Origin: Actinomycetota bacterium
GTDB lineage: Bacteria; Actinomycetota; Actinomycetes; S36-B12
Direction of reading: 5' to 3'
NCBI GenBank assembly: GCA_030684515.1
Contig: JAUXVJ010000031.1
Coordinates: 1-64,000 of the forward strand
DNA: 64,000 nucleotides
A model generated the notes under the pieces. That model ran no database searches. It worked only from the letters and a program-made list of their open reading frames with translations, and had not been told where the DNA came from. This document shows, piece after piece, positions 18,701 through 28,156 of this stretch (within the stretch, counting starts at the first letter, position 1; each line of letters begins with the position of its first letter). Position numbers and translations under genes: made by a program.

Positions 18701-20767
18701 TCAGACCTGCATTCCTGTCCACCTTGCCATGAAGGCAAGGGTCTCAGCAGATTCCTGAACAGATTTGCTCATCGAGCGTGCACCGTGACCAACATCTCCT
18801 TCAGCGCGCAGCAGGATCGGACGGTCACCGGACGTAGCGGCCTGCAATGCGGCGGCCATCTTGCGCCCATGCATCGGATCGGTGCGCGTGTCGTTGTCGA
18901 ACACTGCAATCATTGTCGCGGGGTAATCGACCGACTCATCCACGCAGTGGTACGGGGAGTAGTTGATGAGCCACTTGAACTGCTCGGGATCGCTCGGATC
19001 ACCATATTCAACTGTCCACGTGGGTCCGAGCTCGGATTCGACGTATCGAATCATGTCGAGCAAGGGCGCGACACAGACCACGGCATTGAAGAGCGTGGGT
19101 TCCTGCGTAATTGCTGCACCAACGAGCAAGCCGCCGTTGGATCCGCCGTAGACCGCGAGTTGCTGTGGGGTGGTCCAGCCCTCGACCGCCAAATAGCGAG
19201 CAGCTGCATGGAAGTCGTCGTAGACATTCTGCTTGCGATCCAGCATGCCGGCGCGGTGCCATTCCTCGCCTTCCTCACCGCCACCTCGCAGGCAGGCAAC
19301 GGCCCAGACGCCTCCGGCCTCCACCCAGGCCAAAGTGGCAGCGGAGTAGCCCGGTGTCATGCCAATTCCGAAGCCGCCGTAGCCGTACAACACTGTGGGA
19401 CGCGGTCTATCGGGTGCTTGTGTCGGCGAGATGATGAACATTCGCACGACCGTGCCATCTGGCGATTCGTAGGTGACAAGCGATGAGTGAACTTTGGGGA
19501 CGTCGACTGCCCCAGGTGGCGATGCAAAGAGCGTCACCTCGCGGGTGCGTCCATCCAATTGGTACACATGCGGAACTGTTGCGTGGTCGGTGTAGACAAA
19601 CCAGATGACGGGGCCGCCATCGATGTGCTCGATGGGTCCGCTTGTCGTGCCGGCACCCGGCAACGCGATCTGCTCTATGAAGCTTCCGTCATCGGCTCGG
19701 TGCAATGCCATTTCGCCGACCCCATGACGGGTTCTGGAAACCACGAGCATTGGAAACTCGAGTTCGTCGCCGTCGAGAAGGGCGAAGGAGTCAAACACTG
19801 CACCGGGATCTTCTGGGATGAGATCAGTCCAGTTGGACCAGTCGTTCGGATCAACCAAGGCAAGACGTGCGCGAGGCGCATCAAGGTCAGTGGAAACATA
19901 GATGCGCCCATCTCGCCCAAAGGAAATCGAGGATTGCGCATCGACATCACCCTGCACAAGGGTGAACGATGGCTGCTCGGGGGAGCACTCGTGCAAGTCT
20001 GCAACCCACAGATCGTTGCGTGGCTCGGTGCCTTCAGATGCGCTGATCTCCAGCCATCGGCCGTCGCGACTGACGTGCACGCCGTAGTAGTTCGTCTTGT
20101 TCATGCCAGCACCGAACACCAGTTGATCTTCATCGGATCCAACGCGATGGAGATAGACGCGACGATGGAAGTTCTGTTCCGACTGTGGCAGGAGTTCAGG
20201 TGCAATGCGTCGCACGTAGTAGAAGGCGTCACCACCAAGCAGCCACGCAATGGGTGAGAAGCGGCAACGATCAAGTGGACCATCCAGAATCTCGCCGCTT
20301 GCAACGTCCATCACATAGAGCACGGACTCCTCTGTTCCGCCTACGGAGATCTGATACGCAATTCGGTCGCCCTCTTTGGTGGGCTGCCAGCTGTCGAGAG
20401 TCGTGAGGCCACTGGGATCAAGCGCCATCGGATCAATGAGGGTGCGCTCCTCACCGTTCTCGCGTACCAGGAGCGAGGCGAACTGCTCGCCAGGCAGGCG
20501 GCGCAGGAAGAAGGTGCGGTCACCGCGGTAGTACGGCGGTGAAATCGTGCCAGCGCCCAGCAACAGCTCCATGCGCTCGGCGAACTGCTCGCGCATCGTC
20601 CAGCCACCGCGCTCTTCCTGCATGAGCAGCGCCTGTGCCTCAAGCCAAACACGCGTGGAGGGGTCCGTGGAATCCTCCAACCAGCGATACGGGTCGGGCA
20701 CGACAGTCCCGTGATAGGTGTCCGCAATATCGGAGCGCGGGGCAATCGGGTAGGTCGGCTTGGTCAC
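18701..20767 (-). CDS. Prolyl oligopeptidase (S9 family)
   Basis: A 688-residue cytosolic serine peptidase cleaving short peptides after proline. An N-terminal helix PYRWLEDSTDP is followed by a seven-bladed propeller (about 70-410) and an alpha/beta-hydrolase domain. The catalytic Ser is in GGSNGGLLVGA (about 547), Asp in VFDNDTRTDP (about 624) and His in EGDVGHGARS (about 657). The GTG start at 20767 was chosen because family homology begins there. A longer frame adds 34 residues antisense to the amidase gene. A TATGGT element 6 bases upstream supports a leaderless start. Confidence 0.93.
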   Translation of the reverse strand: MTKPTYPIAPRSDIADTYHGTVVPDPYRWLEDSTDPSTRVWLEAQALLMQEERGGWTMREQFAERMELLLGAGTISPPYYRGDRTFFLRRLPGEQFASLLVRENGEERTLIDPMALDPSGLTTLDSWQPTKEGDRIAYQISVGGTEESVLYVMDVASGEILDGPLDRCRFSPIAWLLGGDAFYYVRRIAPELLPQSEQNFHRRVYLHRVGSDEDQLVFGAGMNKTNYYGVHVSRDGRWLEISASEGTEPRNDLWVADLHECSPEQPSFTLVQGDVDAQSSISFGRDGRIYVSTDLDAPRARLALVDPNDWSNWTDLIPEDPGAVFDSFALLDGDELEFPMLVVSRTRHGVGEMALHRADDGSFIEQIALPGAGTTSGPIEHIDGGPVIWFVYTDHATVPHVYQLDGRTREVTLFASPPGAVDVPKVHSSLVTYESPDGTVVRMFIISPTQAPDRPRPTVLYGYGGFGIGMTPGYSAATLAWVEAGGVWAVACLRGGGEEGEEWHRAGMLDRKQNVYDDFHAAARYLAVEGWTTPQQLAVYGGSNGGLLVGAAITQEPTLFNAVVCVAPLLDMIRYVESELGPTWTVEYGDPSDPEQFKWLINYSPYHCVDESVDYPATMIAVFDNDTRTDPMHGRKMAAALQAATSGDRPILLRAEGDVGHGARSMSKSVQESAETLAFMARWTGMQV

Positions 20768-20773
20768 GTATCC

Positions 20774-20783
20774 ACCATAGGCT
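20774..20783. promoter_or_regulatory. Overlapping divergent -10 elements (both leaderless)
   Basis: The 22-bp gap between two divergent genes holds TATGGT on the minus strand (20779-20774) and TAGGCT on the plus strand (20778-20783), sharing two base pairs. Each ends exactly 6 bases before its GTG start (20767 and 20790). This fits one symmetric promoter firing in both directions. Confidence 0.5.
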
Positions 20784-20789
20784 GCTCCT

Positions 20790-22202
20790 GTGGCGCAGTT
20801 GCATGACCTCACGGCTCTTGAGCAGGGCCAGGCGATCGCCAGTGGTGAGGTCTCATCCCTTGAGCTCACTGACCACTACCTGGCCCGCGCCGAACTACTC
20901 GACGAAGAGCTTGGTGCCTTTGCTATTCGCACCCCCGAATTGGCTCGCCAGCAAGCCATCACAGCTGACGGCGAACGAGAGCGGGTCGGGCTTTCGCCGC
21001 TGCACGGTGTGGTCATCCCACCCAAGGATTTGAACTCCTGGGCCGGTGTGCGCTGCCGGATGGGGTCGCTGGCCTTTGACTTTGTTCCTCACACCAACGA
21101 CTACACAGTGATCCGCATGCGTGAGGCTGGCTTTGTATTCACGGGCAAGACGAATACCCCGGAATTTGGATTGCCCGCCTACACCGAGTCCAATGTTTGC
21201 CCGCCTGCCCGCACGCCTTGGGACTTGGCTCGATCGGCGGGAGGCTCCAGCGGTGGGGCGGCAACCGCTGTTGCATCGGGGCTCGTTGCTGCTGCTGTTG
21301 GCTCTGATGGCGGCGGCTCGATTCGCATCCCAGCAAGCTGCTGCGGCCTCGTTGGCATCAAGCCAAGTCGTGGGCGAGTGTCAGTTGGGCCGGCTGGTGA
21401 AAGCATCGGAGAACTCGGCGTGCAAGGCCCGCTGGCTCGAACTGTTGCAGATGCCGCAGCAGTGTTGGACGCTCTGAGTGGTTCCTTCGTCGGCGACCGA
21501 TCGCCAGCACCAGCGTTGGCTCGCGGGTCTTCCTTTCTCCAGGCCAGTCAGCAAGACCCGCCCAAGCTGCGCATCGGACGCCTTGCCACGCCAATCCTGG
21601 TTGAGACCGAGGTTGATCCCGAATGCCTGCTTGCATACGAGCGCACTTCGACTCTTCTTGAGCAGTTGGGTCATCGGGTGGAAGACATCGCTATGCCTTT
21701 TGATCCAGAGCTCTTCGCGGTCTTTGAAATGTTGTGGAGCTGCCTAGCTGCTGCGATCCCTCTCGATGCCGTTCAAGAGCAGCAGGTCACCCCACTGACA
21801 CGCTGGTTGCGAACTGAGGGAAGTCGGGTGACAGGTCCAGAGCTCACTGTCGCCGTCTCAGTTCTGCGCACTCTTGCGCGAAAGGCGATGCAGAGCACAA
21901 GCGATGTCGATGTGATCCTGACACCGACTCTGGCGCAGCTTCCATCTGCAATTGGTGCTCTTCGCAATGATGCAGACCCGGCAGCAGACTTCGCAGCCCA
22001 GACGGCGTTCACGCCGTTCACTGCTCCCTTCAATCTCACTGGGCAGCCGGCCATCAGCGTGCCGGTGCAATGGACCGCAGCCGGGCTGCCCGTGGGTATC
22101 CAATTGATTGGTCGCCTATATGACGAATACACGCTGATTTCACTGGCCGCTCAACTTGAGACTGCGCAGCCTTGGAATACTCGACATCCAGCGAACTGGT
22201 GA
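20790..22202 (+). CDS. Amidase (amidase signature family)
   Basis: A 470-residue amidase-signature hydrolase. The Ser-cisSer-Lys triad is visible: Lys in PPKDLNSWAG (about 73), the glycine-rich core GGSSGGAATAVASG, and the nucleophile Ser in GSDGGGSIRIPASCCG (about 175). It would hydrolyse an amide, and substrate cannot be inferred. It is not GatA, since no gatB or gatC is nearby. The GTG start at 20790 sits 6 bases after a TAGGCT -10. It is followed 7 bp later by malQ with its own GAGGTG ribosome-binding site. Confidence 0.9.
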   Translation: MAQLHDLTALEQGQAIASGEVSSLELTDHYLARAELLDEELGAFAIRTPELARQQAITADGERERVGLSPLHGVVIPPKDLNSWAGVRCRMGSLAFDFVPHTNDYTVIRMREAGFVFTGKTNTPEFGLPAYTESNVCPPARTPWDLARSAGGSSGGAATAVASGLVAAAVGSDGGGSIRIPASCCGLVGIKPSRGRVSVGPAGESIGELGVQGPLARTVADAAAVLDALSGSFVGDRSPAPALARGSSFLQASQQDPPKLRIGRLATPILVETEVDPECLLAYERTSTLLEQLGHRVEDIAMPFDPELFAVFEMLWSCLAAAIPLDAVQEQQVTPLTRWLRTEGSRVTGPELTVAVSVLRTLARKAMQSTSDVDVILTPTLAQLPSAIGALRNDADPAADFAAQTAFTPFTAPFNLTGQPAISVPVQWTAAGLPVGIQLIGRLYDEYTLISLAAQLETAQPWNTRHPANW

Positions 22203-22209
22203 GGTGCTC

Positions 22210-24348
22210 ATGACAGATTCCACTCGACCTCCCGGATTGGTGGAGTTGGCGGCTGCCTGCGGCGTGGCCACCGAGTACTGGGATCAGGCTGGCAATCAGA
22301 TCGAGGTTCAGCCGGACACGCTCCTGGCTGTGCTGACTTCAATGGGACATGACACCTCGTCCCTTGACAAGATCGAACAGTCCTTGGTTGAAGTGCAGCT
22401 GCGCAATTGGCGTCGAATGCTCCCCGTGTACGTCGTTGGCGTGCAGGGCCAGGAGCGTCGACTCTGGGTGCATGTACCAGATGGACAACCAGCGCAAGCG
22501 TGGGTGAGCTCTGACTCGGGCGTGCGCACGGAACTCACTCAGATGGATTTCTGGGTTGCACCGCTGGAAGTCGATGGCGCAATGGTTGGTGAGGCGAGTT
22601 TTGCCATTCCGGCTGATCTGCCAATTGGCTACTACACGGTTCACGCACTCTCGGGTGATGTAGAAGCCACCACGAGTTTGGCCATGACTCCCGATCGCTT
22701 GCAGCCCGAAGTCATGGCGGGCGAGCGCCAGTGGGGATTCATGACGCAGTTGTACGCCACACGTTCGCAGCAATCCTGGGGCCTTGGCGATCTGCATGAT
22801 GCTGGGCAGTTGGCAGCGTGGAGCGCAAAGGAGTTCGGAGCGGGTTTCCTGCTCATCAATCCGCTGCATGCGGCGGCCCCTTCAGGGCCGATGGCCCCAT
22901 CGCCATATCTGCCCGTCACCCGGCGCTTCGCCAATCCGATGTATCTGCGAATCGAAGACATCCCCGAGGCCTTGAGTCTGCGTCGCAAGGATCGCAAACA
23001 CGTCGGACATTTGGCGGCAAGGCTCCAGGTCACCAACCGATCAACGGAGTACCTGGAGCGAGATGCGGTCTGGACGGCGAAGCGCGATGCACTCCTGCGG
23101 ATATTCCAGGCGGGGCTTTCTCAGCAACGAGCAGCGCAATTCGCCGAATACTGTGTGAATGAAGGCCAAGGATTAGTTGACTTCGGCCTGTGGTCAACCT
23201 TGTGTGATGTCTTCGGGCACAAGCCTGCAGACTGGCCAGAGATCTATGCCGATCCGCATTCGCCGGCACTACGTGCATTCTTGAACGAGTACTCACTGGA
23301 CGTGCAGTTCCACATGTGGATGCAGTGGATCCTCAATGAGCAGCTGGCGGTTACCCAAGCAGCCGCAAGATCCGCAGGCATGGCCGTCGGCATCATTCAC
23401 GATCTTGCTGTTGGCGTGCACCCTGAAGGCGCCGATGCCTGGTCGCTGCGCCACGTGCTCGCACAGGGCATGGGTGTTGGAGCGCCGCCTGACATGTACA
23501 ACCAGCTCGGGCAAAACTGGCACCAGCCTCCTTGGCAGCCTGAGGCACTGGCCGAGTCTGCCTACCTTCCGTATCGCGACATGCTGCGCACAGTGATGCG
23601 CAACGCGGGTGGCCTGCGCATCGATCATGTGCTGGGGCTGTTCCGCCTGTGGTGGGTCCCGTCTGGCATGCCTGCGGATCAAGGCACCTTTGTCACCCTT
23701 GACCACGAGGCAATGATCGGCATACTGCTTCTGGAAGCCCATCGCGCAGGGGTGCTGGTCATCGGCGAAGATCTGGGCACAGTCGAGCCCTGGGTGCAAG
23801 AAGTCTTGCGTGAGCGCGGAATTCTGGGCACCAGCATTCTGTGGTTCGAGCAGTGGGAGTCCGGCGCGATCAAGGTTCCGACCGATTGGCGACGTGAAGT
23901 ACTCGCATCAGTCACCGTTCATGACCTGCCGCCGACAGCTGGATTTCTTCGCGATGAGCACGTGCGTATTCGCCATGAATTGAATCTGCTTTCACAGACA
24001 CTTGAAGACGAACGAGCCAATGCCAGCAAGGACCGCGAGCAATGGGCCACGTACCTGCGCGAGCGCGAATGGTTGGCTGCGGATGCGGATCTGAGCACCG
24101 ATGCCGGCCTTGATGCCATGGCTCTTGCTCTTCATCGAGCCCTGGCCGCGTCACCGGCTCGACTGCTGGGCATTGCTCTGCCAGATGTGATCGGGGACCG
24201 GCGGGCACAGAATCAGCCGGGCACAGATCAGGAGTACCCGAACTGGCGGGTCCCGATGACTGATGCCCAAGGCACCCCTGTGCTGCTGGAAGACTTGTTT
24301 GCGCGGACGCCTGCGGTGCGAGATTTCGTCGGCTCGTTGCTCTCCTAG
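22210..24348 (+). CDS. malQ: 4-alpha-glucanotransferase (amylomaltase)
   Basis: A 712-residue GH77 enzyme transferring alpha-1,4-glucan segments in maltodextrin or glycogen metabolism. The catalytic nucleophile Asp is in GGLRIDHVLGLFRLWW and the acid/base Glu in VLVIGEDLGTVEPWV. The third Asp is in VTVHDLPPTAGFL. The N-terminal 150-residue extension (about 1-160) is typical of the actinobacterial and E. coli type. The start at 22210 follows GAGGTG by 4-5 bases. The frame opens 54 bp earlier inside the amidase gene. It ends flush against the convergent pepN stop. Confidence 0.95.
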   Translation: MTDSTRPPGLVELAAACGVATEYWDQAGNQIEVQPDTLLAVLTSMGHDTSSLDKIEQSLVEVQLRNWRRMLPVYVVGVQGQERRLWVHVPDGQPAQAWVSSDSGVRTELTQMDFWVAPLEVDGAMVGEASFAIPADLPIGYYTVHALSGDVEATTSLAMTPDRLQPEVMAGERQWGFMTQLYATRSQQSWGLGDLHDAGQLAAWSAKEFGAGFLLINPLHAAAPSGPMAPSPYLPVTRRFANPMYLRIEDIPEALSLRRKDRKHVGHLAARLQVTNRSTEYLERDAVWTAKRDALLRIFQAGLSQQRAAQFAEYCVNEGQGLVDFGLWSTLCDVFGHKPADWPEIYADPHSPALRAFLNEYSLDVQFHMWMQWILNEQLAVTQAAARSAGMAVGIIHDLAVGVHPEGADAWSLRHVLAQGMGVGAPPDMYNQLGQNWHQPPWQPEALAESAYLPYRDMLRTVMRNAGGLRIDHVLGLFRLWWVPSGMPADQGTFVTLDHEAMIGILLLEAHRAGVLVIGEDLGTVEPWVQEVLRERGILGTSILWFEQWESGAIKVPTDWRREVLASVTVHDLPPTAGFLRDEHVRIRHELNLLSQTLEDERANASKDREQWATYLREREWLAADADLSTDAGLDAMALALHRALAASPARLLGIALPDVIGDRRAQNQPGTDQEYPNWRVPMTDAQGTPVLLEDLFARTPAVRDFVGSLLS

Positions 24349-26910
24349 TTAGGCATCGCGAGCCTGGGTGCGTATGGAGCGCTCAACTCCATCGCGACCC
24401 TCACTGATCAAACGGCGGCCTGCGGTACTCAGGTCTGCCGCTTCGGGGCTGGCCAGCAGCTCATCGGTGAGGCGCAAAGTCTCGGTGTCGGCCAGCAGGA
24501 ATGGGTACATGCCGACGGTCAGCTCCTGGGCGATCTCATGCGTGCGATCACGCCAGATCCGGGCAATCTGCGTGAAGTACCGCTGACGGAACTCCGCGAG
24601 CAGTGCGCGCTGGTCAGGTTGCACAAAGCCGGCAAGTGTCGCACCGACAATGGCATTGGGAAGGTCGGTGCGCTCGAACAGATCGTTCCAGGCCGTCTCC
24701 TTGGCCTGGAGTTCTGGCCGAGCTGCCCTTGCTGATGCTGCGTGCCGGCGACCTGTGGCGGTGTCGTCGGTCGCGAGCTCGGCATCGATGGCGGATTCGT
24801 CGAGCTTGCCAGTGACGACCAGTCGGTGAAGCAAGAACCAACGCAGATCAGTGTCGACCTCAAGGCCGGTCCATGACGTGCTGCCGTCCAGAAGTGAAGC
24901 AACAACTGCGAGATCCGCATCGGTGCGTGCAGCGCCGACAAATGCTCTTGTGTACGCAAGCTGATGATCGCTTCCGGCCTCTGCTGCTTGAGCCAGTTCC
25001 AGCATGGCCGTTGCCAGTCGATCGTTATAGGCATCGCGATTCGCGATGGAGGCATACTGATCAATTGCGCTCTTCAGCTGTCGAAGTACGCCTTGGACCA
25101 CGCCGATATCTGTCTCGTGTGCCGTGCCACTGAGGACTAGAGCGAGGTAGTCGCCTGTGGAGACTTCAGCGTCTCGGGTCATGTCCCAGGCAGCACCCCA
25201 GATCACCGCTCGTGCAAGCGAGTCGTCGATGTCACCGAGGTGATCAACTGCAGTGGACCAGGAGCGTTCGTCGAGCCGGATCTTGGCGAAGGTGAGATCA
25301 CCGTCGTTCAACAGCAGGAGGTCGGGCTGCTTCAGGCCTACCAGTTCGGCGATGTCAGCTCTGGCCCCGTTGATGTCCACTTCAATTCGCTTGCGCAGCA
25401 GCAGACGATCGCCGCTGAGGTCGTACAGCCCAATGCCCAGTCGATGCGAGCGCAAGATCGGAGTGATGCCAGCTGGTGAGGTCGGTGGCTCCTGCTCGAC
25501 CACGACTGACGTGTACCTGCCCTCAGCGTCGATTTCCACGAGGGGACGCAGGAGGTTGACTCCACTGGTCTTGAGCCATTCATCTGTCCATGAGGACAGA
25601 TCACGTCCCGACGTTGCCTCGAGTTCCACAAGCAGATCGGGCAGCTGGGTGTTCTTCCATGCGTGCTTGACGAAGTATTGGTGCAGACCGTCGAGGAATT
25701 CCTTTTCGCCGACCCATGCAACGAGCTGTCGTAACGCGGAGGCACCCTTGGCGTAGGTGATGCCATCGAAGTTCACGCGAACTGAGTCCAAGTCGACCAT
25801 GTCAGCTGCGATCGGATGAGTTGATGGCAGCTGGTCCTGCCGATAGGCCCATGCCTTGCGCTGGTTGGCGAAGGTGGTCCATGCATCGCTGTAGCGGGTG
25901 GCGTGAACGTTGGCATAGTGCGCAGCCCACTCCGCGAAGGATTCATTGAGCCAGAGGTCATCCCACCAGGTCATCGTCACCAAGTCGCCGAACCACATAT
26001 GTGCCATCTCGTGCAGGATGGTGTTTGCGCGTTGTTCGTATGAAGCGTCGGTCACTCGTGACCGGAAGATGAGGTCTTCGAGGAATGTCACGCAGCCGGC
26101 GTTCTCCATGGCACCTGCGTTGAACTCGGGTACAAAAAGCTGGTCGTACTTGGCAAATGGGTAGGGCACTTTGAACTGCTCTTCGAAGAAGGCGAAGCCC
26201 TGCTTGGTGATCAGCAGGATGTCATCGACGTCCAGGTACTGCGCCAGAGAAGAGCGGCAGTAGACGCCCAGCGGATAGCTGCCATGGGCCCCTTCATAGA
26301 CGTCGTCCACGCGGTGGTAGGGCCCGGCCACGATTGCGGTGATGTAGGTCGACATCACCGGTGTGGCAGCAAATTCCCAGCGGGAGACGCCTTCGCGCAC
26401 TGGAATTGCTGCGGGGGAGGGGTTGTTGGAGACGACCTGCCAATGCGAAGGGGCTGTGACCCGAAGTTCGAATTCGGCCTTGAGATCTGGCTGCTCGAAG
26501 CAGGCATACATCCGGCGGGCGTCGGCAGATTCAAACTGGGTGTAGAGATAGGTCTCATTGTCGACCGGATCAACGAAACGGTGGAGACCCTCACCGGTAT
26601 TCATATACGTGGCATTGGCGGTGATCCTTGCGGTGTTGTCCGCGAGCAGGTTCGGCAACTCGATGCGGGCGCCGTTGACGACTTTGGACACATCGAGTTG
26701 TTCGCCGTTGAGCTCGACTGACTGCACATCAGCAATATGGTCCAGCCAGGTTGATGAACCCGGAGTCACACAGCCAAATGTCACGGTGGTGGTCACCGGG
26801 AAGGTCGCTCCAGATCCCGAGAGGTCCAGATCCACGACGTATCGGTGACTGCTCAGCAGTGCCGCGCGTTCGGCTGCCTCTGCCCGGGTGAGGTTCTCGT
26901 TGTTCGCCAT
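24349..26910 (-). CDS. pepN: Aminopeptidase N (M1 family)
   Basis: An 853-residue zinc aminopeptidase removing N-terminal residues from peptides. The substrate-binding GAMENAGCVTFLED motif (about 275) is followed by the zinc site HEMAHMWFGD with the third ligand Glu in WLNESFAEW. The C-terminal half is the helical ERAP1-like domain. An AGGA lies about 8 bases before the ATG at 26910. Its stop codon directly abuts the malQ stop with no base between, leaving no room for a separate intergenic terminator. Confidence 0.96.
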   Translation of the reverse strand: MANNENLTRAEAAERAALLSSHRYVVDLDLSGSGATFPVTTTVTFGCVTPGSSTWLDHIADVQSVELNGEQLDVSKVVNGARIELPNLLADNTARITANATYMNTGEGLHRFVDPVDNETYLYTQFESADARRMYACFEQPDLKAEFELRVTAPSHWQVVSNNPSPAAIPVREGVSRWEFAATPVMSTYITAIVAGPYHRVDDVYEGAHGSYPLGVYCRSSLAQYLDVDDILLITKQGFAFFEEQFKVPYPFAKYDQLFVPEFNAGAMENAGCVTFLEDLIFRSRVTDASYEQRANTILHEMAHMWFGDLVTMTWWDDLWLNESFAEWAAHYANVHATRYSDAWTTFANQRKAWAYRQDQLPSTHPIAADMVDLDSVRVNFDGITYAKGASALRQLVAWVGEKEFLDGLHQYFVKHAWKNTQLPDLLVELEATSGRDLSSWTDEWLKTSGVNLLRPLVEIDAEGRYTSVVVEQEPPTSPAGITPILRSHRLGIGLYDLSGDRLLLRKRIEVDINGARADIAELVGLKQPDLLLLNDGDLTFAKIRLDERSWSTAVDHLGDIDDSLARAVIWGAAWDMTRDAEVSTGDYLALVLSGTAHETDIGVVQGVLRQLKSAIDQYASIANRDAYNDRLATAMLELAQAAEAGSDHQLAYTRAFVGAARTDADLAVVASLLDGSTSWTGLEVDTDLRWFLLHRLVVTGKLDESAIDAELATDDTATGRRHAASARAARPELQAKETAWNDLFERTDLPNAIVGATLAGFVQPDQRALLAEFRQRYFTQIARIWRDRTHEIAQELTVGMYPFLLADTETLRLTDELLASPEAADLSTAGRRLISEGRDGVERSIRTQARDA

Positions 26911-26945
26911 GAGCCGATCCTGCCATCCTCTGTTTGCCGCTGAGC

Positions 26946-26951
26946 TAGCGT
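26946..26951 (+). promoter_or_regulatory. Candidate -10 element of the DsbA-like pair (leaderless)
   Basis: TAGCGT ends 6 bases before the GTG at 26958, with no Shine-Dalgarno between. Confidence 0.5.
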
Positions 26952-26957
26952 GGCGGT

Positions 26958-27545
26958 GTGACCACTTCCGTTGACTTCTGGATCGACCCGTCGTGTGACT
27001 GGGCGTGGGTGACGGCGCGGTGGCTCCAAGAGGTGCAGAGCATGCGGGACATTGAAGTGCACTGGCGGGTGATGTCCCTTGGGCTGCTCGACGATAGCGC
27101 CGCTGCCAGCATCAAGCCGGTGCGCGCAATCGAAGCTGCTCGCGCTCAAGGCGGAGATGAGTCTGCTCGCAGATTGCTGTTCGCCATCGGGCAGCGGATC
27201 AATGTCCAGGGCAATTCAGATATCACGGCAGTCATTGCGCAAGCAGTTGCCGAATGCGGCTTGTCTTCCTCTGTCGCACAGGCGGTAGAGACGACAGAAT
27301 TCGATGCTGCCGTGCGTGCGAGTCATGACGCGGCGCTCTTGCTCGGTGGTGAAGGAGTCGGCACACCGATCATTGGCATTCCCGGGCCAGGTGGTGAGCG
27401 GGTCGGCTACTTCGGCCCAGTGGTGACGCAGACCCCGCGCGGTGAAGCTGCCGGTCGCCTCTGGGACGGCCTGTTGATTCTTGCCTCGCACCCAGGTTTC
27501 TATGAATTGAAAAAGGAACGCCAAGCGAGAGTGGTGTGCGACTGA
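26958..27545 (+). CDS. DsbA-family thiol reductase, mycothiol-reductase (Rv2466c) like, copy 1
   Basis: A 195-residue thioredoxin-fold protein with a helical insertion. The N-terminus reads VDFWIDPSCDWAWVTARW, with the active-site region at CDWA. The C-terminal GEGVGTPIIGIPG supplies the cis-Pro loop. Relatives in mycobacteria (Rv2466c) use mycothiol or mycoredoxin as electron donor. Here only the first Cys of a CxxC is present and the second position is Ala, so a monothiol mechanism is expected. No signal peptide is visible, so it is cytosolic. It overlaps its paralogue by 1 bp. Confidence 0.85.
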   Translation: MTTSVDFWIDPSCDWAWVTARWLQEVQSMRDIEVHWRVMSLGLLDDSAAASIKPVRAIEAARAQGGDESARRLLFAIGQRINVQGNSDITAVIAQAVAECGLSSSVAQAVETTEFDAAVRASHDAALLLGGEGVGTPIIGIPGPGGERVGYFGPVVTQTPRGEAAGRLWDGLLILASHPGFYELKKERQARVVCD

Positions 27546-28156
27546 TGCAGGCAACATTCTGGATCGATCCGATGTGCCCTTGGGCCTGGATCACCTCGCG
27601 CTGGATGGTCGAAGTCGAGAAGGTGCGAGACGTCAGCGTTACTTGGAACATCATGTCTCTGGGCGTGCTCAATGAGAACAATGATGTCTCCGAGGACTAC
27701 AAGCGACTCATCGCGCGCACTTGGCGTCCGGCTCGCGTTCTGTGTCGCGCGCGAGAATTGCACGGAGACGCCGTTGTCTTCCCCCTCTTCTCCGCTTTGG
27801 GAACACGGTTTCACGTGGACAAGCGCAAGGACATGGACGCGGTCATTGCCGAAGCGCTAGCCGAAGTTGGGCTCGAAGCCGAACTCGCGTCGGCTGCAGA
27901 TGATCCGCAGTACGACCAGCTCGTGCGCGCCGCGCATGCCACGGCAGTGGAAATCTCCGGTGCCGGTGTCGGCACGCCGGTGATCGCAATTGAAGGACTT
28001 GATGGAAAGCCGGTTGGCTTCTTCGGTCCGATCATCACGCCGATTCCCCGTGGTGAAGATGCCGGCCATCTCTGGGACGGATTTGTACTGGTAGCTCAGG
28101 TGCCTGGCGTTGTTGAGATCAAGCGTGCGCGCACCCTGGGTCCAGTCGTGGACTAG
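27545..28156 (+). CDS. DsbA-family thiol reductase, mycothiol-reductase (Rv2466c) like, copy 2
   Basis: A 203-residue paralogue of the preceding gene: ATFWIDPMCPWAWITSRWM at the N-terminus and SGAGVGTPVIAIEGL near the C-terminus. The site reads CPWA, so the resolving Cys is again missing. The pair clearly arose by tandem duplication, and copy 2 is closer to the family norm (CPW rather than CDW). The ATG at 27545 shares one base with the upstream stop (TGATG). Its stop TAG overlaps the stop of the convergent DUF429 gene inside the tetramer CTAG. Confidence 0.87.
   Translation: MQATFWIDPMCPWAWITSRWMVEVEKVRDVSVTWNIMSLGVLNENNDVSEDYKRLIARTWRPARVLCRARELHGDAVVFPLFSALGTRFHVDKRKDMDAVIAEALAEVGLEAELASAADDPQYDQLVRAAHATAVEISGAGVGTPVIAIEGLDGKPVGFFGPIITPIPRGEDAGHLWDGFVLVAQVPGVVEIKRARTLGPVVD

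Noticed and set aside
18785-20257. Plus-strand frames inside the prolyl oligopeptidase gene
   Set aside because: They mirror the catalytic domain in another frame and have no coding features.
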